Source: Polynucleobacter bastaniensis
GTDB taxonomy: Bacteria > Pseudomonadota > Gammaproteobacteria > Burkholderiales > Burkholderiaceae
NCBI RefSeq assembly: GCF_018882205.1
Contig: NZ_JACVOU010000005.1
Span: 62,001-126,000, forward strand
Reading direction: 5' to 3'
Length of the DNA: 64,000 nt
Shown: positions 50,395 through 58,318 of the stretch, in pieces
How positions within the stretch are numbered: the stretch's first letter is position 1
Layout: each line of letters begins with the position of its first letter
Notes under the pieces: model-generated
Seen by the model: only the letters and a program-made list of their open reading frames with translations
What the model was told of the DNA's origin: nothing
The model's database searches: none
Program-made: the position numbers and the translations under genes

Positions 50395-51198
50395 TTATTT
50401 TCCAGACCAGCTTGGTGGCTTGCCATCCAGAAATGAAGCAACGCCATTCCTAAAGTCATCGCTGCCATAGCACTCTCGAATTAAATCATGGCAATCGGGT
50501 AAATTATTTTTGATGATTCTTGCAAGGGTTTGTTTACTAGATTTTTGAGTGATGGGCGCCAAACTCATTAAGCGTTCAGCCAGATGATTTGCTTCATACT
50601 CGAGCGCTTCAGCTGGATAAGTGCCCAAGAGGTAGCCCTGTTCAAGTAGCTCAGGTGCAGTCACCAACTCCGCCAGTAACAACATACGCTTAACGACATT
50701 GACACCCAAGTGTGCAACAAGCCAAGCGACGTTGCCAGCAGATAAACAATTACCCAGTGTTTTGGCAATCGGTACTCCGAAGCGCGCATCAGGGGTAGAG
50801 ATTCTGAAATCGCAACAACTAGCAATTGCAAGACCTCCGCCAACCGCCATACCATCAATGACAGCAATCGATGGAATAGGTAACATTGCTAAAGGTGCAA
50901 GGTAGGCATCAATACCCTCCTCGTATCGAATACCATCTTCACCAGAACTAAATCCCGAGAACTGGGCGATATCACTACCAGAGACAAAGGATTTACCGCC
51001 AGCGCCTCGAAGAATAGCAACCCTAGCCGAAGAACTCTTAGATAAATCCTCGCAAATCGATTTCAGGCTTTGATACATTCCCACTGTCATTGCATTACGA
51101 GCAGCAACATGGTCAAAAGTAATATAGGCAATCTTATTGCGTAGCTCTAAGCGAACTTCGGCAATACGATCTGGGGTGGAGTCTATGGCTGTTGTCAT
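50395..51198 (-). CDS. Enoyl-CoA hydratase/isomerase family protein
   Basis: A 267-residue crotonase-fold protein. AYITFDHVAARNAMTVGMYQSL, GAGGKSFVSGSDIAQF (about residues 66-80, oxyanion hole) and IAVIDGMAVGGGLAIASCCDFRIST are conserved. The two usual catalytic Glu of hydratases are not both evident: the second motif reads TPDARFGVPIAKTLGNCLS. The activity may therefore differ from hydration. It stands near a Bug binding protein and a CoA-transferase, suggesting an organic acid catabolic set. Confidence 0.85.
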   Translation of the reverse strand: MTTAIDSTPDRIAEVRLELRNKIAYITFDHVAARNAMTVGMYQSLKSICEDLSKSSSARVAILRGAGGKSFVSGSDIAQFSGFSSGEDGIRYEEGIDAYLAPLAMLPIPSIAVIDGMAVGGGLAIASCCDFRISTPDARFGVPIAKTLGNCLSAGNVAWLVAHLGVNVVKRMLLLAELVTAPELLEQGYLLGTYPAEALEYEANHLAERLMSLAPITQKSSKQTLARIIKNNLPDCHDLIRECYGSDDFRNGVASFLDGKPPSWSGK

Positions 51199-51202
51199 GA
51201 AA

Positions 51203-51232
51203 TGAAAAACCCTCCCTCATATAAGAGAGAGG
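51203..51232 (-). terminator. Hairpin between the Bug gene and the enoyl-CoA hydratase gene
   Basis: On the minus strand CCTCTCTC (51232-51225) pairs with GAGGGAGG (51218-51211) with one G-U wobble, followed by GTTTTTC. It can end transcription from the Bug gene. The purine-rich right arm also lies 11-12 bases before the next ATG and could serve as a ribosome site. Confidence 0.6.
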
Positions 51233-51272
51233 ATTAATGAATACTATAGCCCAATTAGATAACTTGGTTGAA

Positions 51273-52271
51273 TTATTCAGCCTTGATATTCAAGCTCTTC
51301 ACCAAGCGCTGATACTTCGCCAACTCACCTGCCAGGAACAAATTAAAGGCTGCTGGTGTTGCTGGGCCCTCTGCTTGTAAGCCTTGAGCATCCAATGTTT
51401 TCTTAATCTCTGGATCATTGGTAGCTACTTTTACAGCCTGATCAATTTTGTTCACGACTGCAGGATCCATGCCTTTTGGCCCCATTACGGAATACCAATT
51501 GGTCACATCAAACCCAACAATACCCACTTCATTAAATGTAGGAACGTTAGGCAATAATGCCAAGCGCTTGGGCGTAGAGATTGCTAAAGCTTTTAAATTG
51601 CCTTGACGAATCTGCTGCAAGTTTGGTGGCAAGGTGTCAAAGTTCATTGTGATTTGACCACCCAATAAATCCACAATCGCTTGACCGCTGCCTTTGTAAG
51701 GTACGTGATTCATTTCTACACCAGCAATCTTTGAGAACAGGGCACCTGCTAAATGCTGGGTGCTACCGATACCAGAGGAGCCATAAGTCATCTGACCTGG
51801 ATTTTGCTTCGCCAAGGAAATTAATTGCGCCACCGAGTTTACTGGCAGAGAAGACTTCACTACCAACACGTTTGGTACGTAACCTAAATAATTAATTGGC
51901 GTGAAGTCAGTCGCCGGGTTGTATGGCACGTTCTTGAGCACAAATGGAGAAATCGCATTGGAGTTCGAGTGGCCCATGAGTAAGGTATACCCATCTGGAT
52001 TCGATTTAGCAACGAGATCTGCACCAATCGTTCCGGCCGCACCCGATTTATTTTCAATAATGACGCTTTGGCCTAAGATCTCGCCCATCTTGGGAGCAAT
52101 GGCACGAGCCACAATATCCGTGCCGCCACCAGGAGCGAAGCCTACAATGAGGCGAATGGGTTTTGTTGGAAAAGCCTGTTGAGCATTAGCAATCAATGGC
52201 AAAGTACTGCAGATAGTTAGCGCCAAGAAAGCGAATCTGCGCAAAAGTCGTTTCGGGGATTGATTGATCAT
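51273..52271 (-). CDS. Bug/TctC-family periplasmic solute-binding protein
   Basis: A 332-residue protein with a Sec signal peptide (MINQSPKRLLRRFAFLALTI, cleavage near ANA-QQAFP). The Bug fold signatures are FPTKPIRLIVGFAPGGGTDIVARAIAPKMGEILGQ, NPDGYTLLMGHSN, VPYKGSGQAIVDLLGGQI and NEVGIVGFDVTNWY. ATG 52271 has GGAG five bases upstream. No tripartite carboxylate permease genes adjoin it. It is divergent from the CaiB/BaiF CoA-transferase across 77 bases, so the ligand may be a carboxylate that is activated to its CoA thioester (inference). Confidence 0.92.
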   Translation of the reverse strand: MINQSPKRLLRRFAFLALTICSTLPLIANAQQAFPTKPIRLIVGFAPGGGTDIVARAIAPKMGEILGQSVIIENKSGAAGTIGADLVAKSNPDGYTLLMGHSNSNAISPFVLKNVPYNPATDFTPINYLGYVPNVLVVKSSLPVNSVAQLISLAKQNPGQMTYGSSGIGSTQHLAGALFSKIAGVEMNHVPYKGSGQAIVDLLGGQITMNFDTLPPNLQQIRQGNLKALAISTPKRLALLPNVPTFNEVGIVGFDVTNWYSVMGPKGMDPAVVNKIDQAVKVATNDPEIKKTLDAQGLQAEGPATPAAFNLFLAGELAKYQRLVKSLNIKAE

Positions 52272-52348
52272 ATGGTCTCCATTTTTTGTTTTATATTCAG
52301 TGCTGTAAATGAACTTTGCAATATAAACATATAAAAACTATTGAGACA

Positions 52349-53566
52349 ATGATGAAAACACCTACCAGCAAGCTTTTGCCCCTAGTTGGAGTTCGAGTTC
52401 TTGACGTAAGTCAAGTTATGGCCGGCCCCTACTGCTGCATGTTGCTTGCTGACTTGGGTGCCGATGTCATCAAAATTGAGCCGCCTGGTACCGGAGATCA
52501 AACTCGGGGAGCAATGGGATTCAAGATGAAAGGCTCAGATAGTATGGGCTTTCTGAATATGAATCGTAACAAGCGTAGCGTAACGCTCAATCTCAAAACA
52601 GAAGCCGGGAAAAAAGTATTTTTTGAGCTCGTAAAGACTGCCGATATTTTGGTTGAGAACTATCGTCCCGGCGTGATGAAAAAACTGGGTATCGATTACC
52701 CCTCTCTGAAAGATCTCAATCCAGGATTAGTTTATGCCAGCATCTCTGGATTCGGGCAAAGCGGGCCATGGGCGGATCGTCCCGGCTTCGACCTGATGGC
52801 ACAAGCCATGTCTGGCGTGATGAGCGTGACAGGTTATCCAGATGGCCCTCCTGTAAAGGCTGGCGTTCCAGTAGCGGATATTGGTTGCGCCCTTTTTGCA
52901 GTCTATGGAATTTTGTCAGCCTATATTGGTAAGACTAAGTCGGGTGAAGGTCAATTTATTGATGCTTCCCTATTTGATTCTGCTTTGGCATTTTCCATCT
53001 GGGATACAGCGCAATACTGGGGCACCGGTGTTGAGCCTTACAAATTAGGCACAGCTAATCACATGAGCGCGCCTTATCAGGCTATGAAAGCCGCTGATGG
53101 TTATTTTGTGATGGGAGCCACCAATCAAAAACTCTGGAAACTCCTCTGCGACAAGATTGATCGCCCAGAATTATTTGAAGACCCACTTTTTAGAACCAAT
53201 CCACTGCGTCTAGCCAATCGTTTGATACTCGCTGCTGAGCTAGAAAAAACCTTTATTAATAAAACTAGTGAAGAATGGGTGGATCTCTTACTAGCGGCAG
53301 GCATTCCGGCTGGACCGATCAATACCTACCCACAAGCATTTGATAGTGAGCATGGGCAGCATCGCCAGATGCGTATGGAGATTGATCACCCAATTGAAGG
53401 TAAGATTTCCAATATTGGCTTTGCAGTCAAGATGATGGGTACTCCGCAACAAGTGACTCGTCATCCTCCTCTACTCGGTGAGCACACCGATGAAGTGCTC
53501 AAGGAATTGGGTATTACAGGGCAAGAGCTCAAAGCGCTGGAAGATGGTGGCGCTTTCGCAGCATGA
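52349..53566 (+). CDS. CaiB/BaiF family (class III) CoA-transferase
   Basis: About 405 residues from ATG 52349 (a second ATG follows at 52352); a TTG at 52316 would add 11 atypical residues. VRVLDVSQVMAGPYCCMLLADLGADVIKIEPPGTGDQTRG is the family N-terminus, and NMNRNKRSVTLNLKTEAGK and SISGFGQSGPWADRPGFDLMAQAMSG follow. The catalytic Asp is Asp148 in GFDLMAQ. Class III transferases move CoA between carboxylic acids via an aspartyl-CoA intermediate. The substrate is unknown; the neighbouring Bug and crotonase genes suggest organic acid use. Confidence 0.9.
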   Translation: MMKTPTSKLLPLVGVRVLDVSQVMAGPYCCMLLADLGADVIKIEPPGTGDQTRGAMGFKMKGSDSMGFLNMNRNKRSVTLNLKTEAGKKVFFELVKTADILVENYRPGVMKKLGIDYPSLKDLNPGLVYASISGFGQSGPWADRPGFDLMAQAMSGVMSVTGYPDGPPVKAGVPVADIGCALFAVYGILSAYIGKTKSGEGQFIDASLFDSALAFSIWDTAQYWGTGVEPYKLGTANHMSAPYQAMKAADGYFVMGATNQKLWKLLCDKIDRPELFEDPLFRTNPLRLANRLILAAELEKTFINKTSEEWVDLLLAAGIPAGPINTYPQAFDSEHGQHRQMRMEIDHPIEGKISNIGFAVKMMGTPQQVTRHPPLLGEHTDEVLKELGITGQELKALEDGGAFAA

Positions 53567-53583
53567 ATCATTGACTGCTTATT

Positions 53584-53616
53584 AAAAAAGAAATGGGCTC
53601 CTAGGGGCCCATTTTT
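53584..53616. terminator. Bidirectional terminator between CoA-transferase and sulfatase genes
   Basis: A stem AAATGGGC (53591-53598) pairs with GCCCATTT (53607-53614), with an inner CC/GG extension. It is followed by a T-run on the + strand and an A-run before it that serves the minus strand. It lies between two convergent genes and can end both. Confidence 0.92.
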
Positions 53617-53644
53617 CTAATGCCTGTCTGCTATTTTGCCTTCC

Positions 53645-55747
53645 TTAAGCACCATCTGAATTTGCAATTGGAGGAGCCTCAAACGGATCCTTGCTTGGTT
53701 TAGCTGGAGGCACTTTTTTAGCTTTCGTGCCAGGCATCAACTCAAAATCTGGAGTGAAGGTAGTCATGGTGCTGCGTAATTGCTCAAATGCTTTGCGATC
53801 GCCCTCAAACTTGGCCTTGCCTTCTGCTTGAAGTTTTTCAAAGGTGGTTTGTCCGCCCATGACTTTTTCTAAGTCGCTGCGATTGACGGTAATAGTCAGG
53901 TTTGGTTTTTTATCTTGGTAACCCTTGATGTTACTTAGCGCAGAGTTACTCATCTCCACAACAAACTTTTCGCCATTGTCTGGTGTACTCAAGTTGATAG
54001 TAAATCTCATACCGGCAGCTTTTTTACTATCCATGCTGATGGCCAAGGCATTCAACCAAAGTTCTGTAGTCATCGCTTTGATCATGTCAGGACCATTGGT
54101 CTTTGGTGATGCCCCAGAAGGCATGCCATGACGTAATTCATAAGCGGCGCCCAAGAAACTATTACGCACACTTGGGCTTTCTTTTTGATAACCAATTTGT
54201 TCAAAAATATCTGCTAGCAAATCTTTTGCGGCTGTGTTGTTTGGCTCGGCATAAACTAACTTGTTCACAATTTCCATTGCTTCACGGTATTTACCCTGCT
54301 TATAGAGCTGCTTGCCCTTTGCCATGATCTTGCCCGAACCGCCCATCATCTCTACGTAGAGTGGCGCAGAATCTTTTGGTGATAAAGGAATCAAGGTGGC
54401 AGGATTGGCATCCCAGTAACCTAGGTAACGATTAATAACAGCGCGACTGTTGTGCTCCTCTGAGCCGTGGTAGCTGTGAGCAGCCCATTGAGACTTCAGG
54501 CTATCAGGTTGTTTGTAGACGTTATGAACTTCATTAATCGTCACACCATTGTTCGCCAAATGCAGGACCTCATTGTTCAGGTGTGCATAGCTATCACGCT
54601 GTGTGCGCATCACTTCTTGCACGCGATCATTGCCCCAACGCGGCCAGGAGTGTGAGGCAAACATCACTTGCGCCTCAGTGCCATAACGATATAAGGCGTT
54701 GTTGATGTTCTTAGACCATGCCAAGGCATCACGCACTAATGCGCCGCGTAAAGTGTAGATGTTATGAATAGTTCCCGTAATATTTTCAGCAGCCCAGAAT
54801 GCTTTCATCTGCGGGAAGTAGGTATTCATCTCCGCCGGCGCTTCTGTGCCTGGTGTGTTCTGAAACTCCATCTCCACACCATCTACCGTCATTTTTTCAA
54901 ATGGCTCATTGATGAGAATGGTTGGCTCAATTAGGCCCAGGTTACCGGCCGCAGTATTTTTACCAATCGATTGGTCAACGTGACCAAATGGGCTGCGTGG
55001 TAATAAAACACCATATTGGAAATACAAACGGCGCGTCATGGCATTACCCGCATAGACGTTCTCTGCTACGGCATGGTCCATGAAACCAGCTGGGGCAATA
55101 ATCTTTACCTTACCACTCTTCACATCTGCTTCATCCACTACGCCACGCACACCACCAAAGTGGTCAGCATGCGAATGGGAATAGACCACCGCCACTACTG
55201 GGCGCATACCTAACTTCTCATTAACCAATTCCAAAGCTGCTCTAGCAGTTTCTTTTGAGGTCAATGGGTCAAAGATAATCCAACCCGTATTTGTTTTGAC
55301 AAAGCTAATGTTGGAAAGATCGAAGCCGCGCACTTGATAAATCTTTCCTGGCACGACTTCATAGAGGCCGTAGCCCATATTAAGAATCGCTTGGCGCTGC
55401 AATGATGGGTGAACGCTATCAAAGTCTTTACCTTGCAAGAGGAAGTCGTAACTACCCATATCCCAGGCAACGTTTCCGGCATCCGCCATGATGGTTTTAT
55501 AAGTAGGGGCTGCAATGAAACCCCTCTTGGACTCTTCAAAGTCGCGTTTATCTTCAAATGGCAGAGTTTTACGCAAGCCATTTTGTAGATCAACCGTAAA
55601 TGTGGACGGCACCTTACCCTTGGAGTCAAAGTGCTTGCCCTGCATTGCGCCTGGGTCAGCAACTACACCGCCACCGCCTGCGGCAATAGCGGGATGACCA
55701 GAAATGAGAGTAATGGAGAGGACAATTAGGGAGAGTTTGGTTTTCAT
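53645..55747 (-). CDS. Alkyl/aryl sulfatase of the metallo-beta-lactamase fold (SdsA1-like)
   Basis: About 700 residues from ATG 55747, which has AAGG five bases upstream and opens a signal peptide ([17 protein letters not shown]). The metal site HSHADH is at residues 191-196. The catalytic MBL domain, a helical dimerisation domain (EAMEIVNKLVYAEPNNTAAKDLLADIFEQIGYQ) and a C-terminal SCP2-like domain (GMRFTINLSTPDNGEKFVVEMSN) match SdsA1. This family hydrolyses primary alkyl sulfates such as dodecyl sulfate in the periplasm or outside. The C-terminal tail is Pro/Lys-rich. Confidence 0.92.
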   Translation of the reverse strand: MKTKLSLIVLSITLISGHPAIAAGGGGVVADPGAMQGKHFDSKGKVPSTFTVDLQNGLRKTLPFEDKRDFEESKRGFIAAPTYKTIMADAGNVAWDMGSYDFLLQGKDFDSVHPSLQRQAILNMGYGLYEVVPGKIYQVRGFDLSNISFVKTNTGWIIFDPLTSKETARAALELVNEKLGMRPVVAVVYSHSHADHFGGVRGVVDEADVKSGKVKIIAPAGFMDHAVAENVYAGNAMTRRLYFQYGVLLPRSPFGHVDQSIGKNTAAGNLGLIEPTILINEPFEKMTVDGVEMEFQNTPGTEAPAEMNTYFPQMKAFWAAENITGTIHNIYTLRGALVRDALAWSKNINNALYRYGTEAQVMFASHSWPRWGNDRVQEVMRTQRDSYAHLNNEVLHLANNGVTINEVHNVYKQPDSLKSQWAAHSYHGSEEHNSRAVINRYLGYWDANPATLIPLSPKDSAPLYVEMMGGSGKIMAKGKQLYKQGKYREAMEIVNKLVYAEPNNTAAKDLLADIFEQIGYQKESPSVRNSFLGAAYELRHGMPSGASPKTNGPDMIKAMTTELWLNALAISMDSKKAAGMRFTINLSTPDNGEKFVVEMSNSALSNIKGYQDKKPNLTITVNRSDLEKVMGGQTTFEKLQAEGKAKFEGDRKAFEQLRSTMTTFTPDFELMPGTKAKKVPPAKPSKDPFEAPPIANSDGA

Positions 55748-55885
55748 GAAAGCCTTGAAGTAATACAAGTATTAGTAAAAAAGATATCTCACGAATGTAA
55801 AGATTGCTATAGCCGTAGGCAATTAGCTATAGGGCTAATACCTGCCACCGAAAGAGGATCAGGCCAGACAGCCAAGTAAACAAAC

Positions 55886-56422
55886 CTACTGAGTGAGACT
55901 AGGCAATCTACCGCTCAAGATCAGGTAGAAAAAGTAAAGTGCACCCAAAAAGATCAAGGCGCCAATTAAATACTGTGGATAGATTATTCCCTGCTCTCGC
56001 ATGCCCTGTTTTTTGCCACTCACCATGGATCTGACGAGATTCTGTTTCTCGATCAAGCTCATGCCAATGGCAGCAATAATATGGACAATGACTAAGCTAA
56101 GAGCCAAGCTGGCAAGCACTTCATGAGCCTCAGATACGAAGTTACCCAAAAACTCTTTAACCGATAGATAGCCAGTGAAGCCAATCAACAGCATGAGTAA
56201 CATCAGCGCGAACATGACTAAACCACCCGCTGGATTGTGACCAACATCATGATGAGGATGGTCACGTAACATGGCCATAAAGTGCCCAATGACTTCCCGA
56301 GGACTTTTGAGAAATTGACTAAATCTGGCGTAACGAGTGCCAATTAAGCCCCATACCAATCGGATGAGCACTAGCAGGCATGCGGTATACCCAAATGCAT
56401 AGTGAATCAGCGCCCAGCGCTC
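55886..56422 (-). pseudogene. 5'-truncated cytochrome b561-type gene
   Basis: From about base 56422 downward the reading frame encodes cytochrome b561-type sequence: ESERWALIHYAFGYTACLLVLIRLVWGLIGTRYARFSQF, HNPAGGLVMFALMLLMLLIGFTGYL with a heme-ligand His environment, and AHEVLASLALSLVIVHIIAAIGMSL. These are helices 2-4 of a diheme membrane cytochrome. The usual N-terminal VWDxxxRxFHW helix with a heme ligand is missing. Upstream, the frame (open to 56536) reads unrelated sequence that overlaps hipB and hipA remnants in other frames. The gene is therefore probably inactivated, although a shortened product cannot be excluded. Confidence 0.7.
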
Positions 56423-56496
56423 ACTTTCTGAGCTAGAACTCCCGCGCACTCGCCAAAAAACCAAAAGTTTAGCTCTCGAACCATCAGAGCACTCAT
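56407..56496 (-). pseudogene. Remnant of a hipA toxin gene (first codons only)
   Basis: A frame from ATG 56496, overlapping the hipB stop as ATGA, reads MSALMVRELNFWFFGECAGV then LAQKVSAGR and stops at 56407. The part MVRELNFWFFGECAGVLAQ matches the usual start of HipA kinases (x-R-E-L-x-V-x-L-N-G-E-x-V-G-x-L-x-Q). After that the DNA continues as cytochrome b561 coding sequence in another frame. The hipA kinase body is absent, so this looks like a deletion scar. Confidence 0.65.
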
Positions 56497-56735
56497 TCTT
56501 GTTTATTGTCAATGAATGAGTCCATACCCTCCACACTCAATACGCCACCCAAGGCCTGAAGTACTCTGAGAATATTTTCCAATCTGAGAGTGGATTTGCC
56601 AGCCTCTAGCTCAACAACGAACCTCACGCCCACATTGGCAGCCAGTGCCAGTTGGGGTTGAGTTAGTTTCAGGCGCCTGCGTGTCTCACGCACCAAACGA
56701 CCCAGATCTAGAGAGTTTTGAATTTGTGTGCTCAT
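56493..56735 (-). CDS. hipB: HipB-like helix-turn-helix transcriptional regulator
   Basis: An 80-residue Cro/cI-type helix-turn-helix protein. LGRLVRETRRRLKLTQPQLALAANVGVRFVVELEAGK (about residues 11-47) forms the DNA-binding domain, and TLRLENILRVLQALGGVLSVEG is the typical HipB dimer part. HipB normally represses hipBA and neutralises the HipA kinase. Here hipA is reduced to a short remnant, so this is an orphan antitoxin/repressor. The ATG has AGGA eight bases upstream, inside operator O1. The gene appears intact. Confidence 0.85.
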   Translation of the reverse strand: MSTQIQNSLDLGRLVRETRRRLKLTQPQLALAANVGVRFVVELEAGKSTLRLENILRVLQALGGVLSVEGMDSFIDNKQE

Positions 56736-56739
56736 AAAT

Positions 56740-56757
56740 ATTTCCTGATCGGGAAAT
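56740..56757. promoter_or_regulatory. HipB-type operator O1
   Basis: Near-perfect palindrome ATTTCCTGATCGGGAAAT centred on GATC, part of a 21-base repeat shared with O2. It overlaps the -10 edge and the AGGA ribosome site of hipB, ideal for autorepression. E. coli HipB reads a comparable TATCC-N8-GGATA palindrome. Confidence 0.8.
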
Positions 56758-56784
56758 TTTACTGTAATTTGCCTGCTTTTTCAA
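56756..56784 (-). promoter_or_regulatory. hipB promoter
   Basis: On the minus strand -35 TTGAAA (56784-56779), a 17-base spacer, and -10 TAAAAT (56761-56756), both five of six matches to consensus. It lies exactly between operators O2 and O1. Confidence 0.75.
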
Positions 56785-56788
56785 CATA

Positions 56789-56806
56789 ATTTCCTGATCG
56801 GGAAAT
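56789..56806. promoter_or_regulatory. HipB-type operator O2
   Basis: Second copy of the 18-base palindrome found at O1, 49 bases away centre to centre (about 4.7 helical turns). It lies just upstream of the -35 box. The two copies share 21 consecutive identical bases. Confidence 0.8.
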
Positions 56807-56933
56807 TTTTCAACGGAAATATTCAACATAAACCTGCTATGGGACTCTGATCGAGTATCAGCAGGTTGAGCAGTCAAACTAAGGGGATCAAAATAACAAA
56901 GAGTCTCTTAGTTAGGGGCTCTGATGTTGTACA

Positions 56934-57023
56934 TGGCGGAAGAGGTGAGATTCGAACTCACGGAGGACTTTCATCCTCGCCAGTTTTCAAGACTGGTGCA
57001 TTCAACCGCTCTGCCACTCTTCC
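56934..57023 (-). tRNA. tRNA-Ser (anticodon TGA)
   Basis: On the minus strand a 90-base class II tRNA: acceptor GGAAGAG pairs with CTCTTCC, discriminator G, encoded CCA (56934-56936). The anticodon arm CCAGT-CTTGAAA-ACTGG gives TGA. A long variable arm (GCGAGGATGAAAGTCCTCC) and the T-loop GTTCGAATC are present. Confidence 0.96.
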
Positions 57024-57042
57024 TATGGGAATTGAGCTTGGA

Positions 57043-58179
57043 TTATAGAGAACTTTTGATTTGCGCCTCCAAATGCTGGGCAATTGCTAAACAAGAGGTA
57101 AGGCCCGGGGACTCAAAGCCATACAGATTGAATAATCCGTTTAGTTGATGCTGCTGGGGGCCTTCAAAGTAAAAGTCTCCTGCCGAGGCGTTTGGCGGGA
57201 CGATTTTGGCTCTGACGCCCGAGTAATCTGCTTGTAAAGAGCCATCTTTAAGGTCGGGCCAATATTTTCTGACGGCTGCATAAAAGCTATCTCCCCGTCC
57301 TTGATCCACTGTGTAGTTAATCTGGCTTTCTTCATCGATATCAAGCCATTCTACGTCTGGACCAAACTTCGCCTGACCACCCATATCGAGAGTGAGATGA
57401 ACGCCTAAGCCGCCAGGCTCAGGTATTGGATATATCAAATGACTGAACGGAGATTTACCGGATAAAGAGAAGTAATTACCTTTTGCGAAGTAGGCTTTGG
57501 GTATTCGGTCTTTCGAGAGGCCTTCAATTTTTTGAGCTAGTGCTGGGGCACTGAGCCCCGCACAATTAATCAATAATTTAGTCTGAATGGTCATGCCATC
57601 TGCTCCGCCAATCGTGAGCTCAAAGCCACCTTGGGCATCATTGCCGATCGGCTTAGCGCTAAGTAAGGGAGATTGATAGGCGACCATGCCGCCCGCATCC
57701 TCAAACCCACCTAGCAATGACAGCATTAATCCGTGACTATCTACTACACCCGTTGAACTCGAGAGCACTGCCGCCTCACATTGCAACTGTGGCTCAAGCG
57801 CTTTCGCCTGCGCACCTGAAATCATCTTGATGTCGGGGACTTGATTGTTTTGGGCTTTGTACAAAATGGCTTGTAGATCATCTAGCTGACTAGCGTCTGC
57901 TGCAACGATTAACTTACCATAGGCTTGCGTGCTCACTTGATGACTACGGCAGTATTCATATAAGAGGCGATTACCTTCTACGCAGAGCTTAGCCTTTAGA
58001 GAATCCTTAGGGTAATAAATCCCCGCGTGAATCACTTCACTATTGCGCGCACTACTGATGGTTCCAAAAGAATCTTCACGCTCGAGCAAAATCGTTTCTC
58101 GACCCTGCAATGCCATCTCGCGAGCAACTGCTAAACCAACTACTCCAGCGCCTACTACAACGCAATCAACCTGCTCCAT
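57043..58179 (-). CDS. FAD-dependent oxidoreductase, L-2-hydroxyglutarate oxidase-like
   Basis: A 378-residue DAO-superfamily flavoprotein. The dinucleotide-binding motif DCVVVGAGVVGLAVAREMALQG is at residues 5-26. It is followed by RNSEVIHAGIYYPKDSLKAKLCVEGNRLLYEYC, typical of LhgO-like enzymes that oxidise L-2-hydroxyglutarate to 2-oxoglutarate. The C-terminal part contains GLFNLYGFESPGLTSCLAIAQHLE. It sits alone, between tRNA-Ser and the divergent pgi gene. The substrate is inferred from family resemblance only. Confidence 0.85.
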   Translation of the reverse strand: MEQVDCVVVGAGVVGLAVAREMALQGRETILLEREDSFGTISSARNSEVIHAGIYYPKDSLKAKLCVEGNRLLYEYCRSHQVSTQAYGKLIVAADASQLDDLQAILYKAQNNQVPDIKMISGAQAKALEPQLQCEAAVLSSSTGVVDSHGLMLSLLGGFEDAGGMVAYQSPLLSAKPIGNDAQGGFELTIGGADGMTIQTKLLINCAGLSAPALAQKIEGLSKDRIPKAYFAKGNYFSLSGKSPFSHLIYPIPEPGGLGVHLTLDMGGQAKFGPDVEWLDIDEESQINYTVDQGRGDSFYAAVRKYWPDLKDGSLQADYSGVRAKIVPPNASAGDFYFEGPQQHQLNGLFNLYGFESPGLTSCLAIAQHLEAQIKSSL

Positions 58180-58318
58180 CCGCTATTCCTGACTTGATTT
58201 CAGATATGTCTCAATTTCGTAATGACTTTTGCCTAAGATAAAGCCTTGTTATTGATGAAATCGTAACATTTTCAGCGTTTTAAGGGGATTTTGATGTCCT
58301 TATTGATAAAATCTAGCT

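Noticed and set aside
55800..55885. Repeated GCTATAG motifs between the sulfatase and cytochrome genes
   Set aside because: Short, imperfect and not clearly paired; could be chance in A/T-rich DNA.
56422..56536. The open frame upstream of the cytochrome fragment as a genuine N-terminus
   Set aside because: It overlaps the hipB end, lacks the first membrane helix and heme-ligand motif, and the HipA-like reading lies in another frame of the same DNA.
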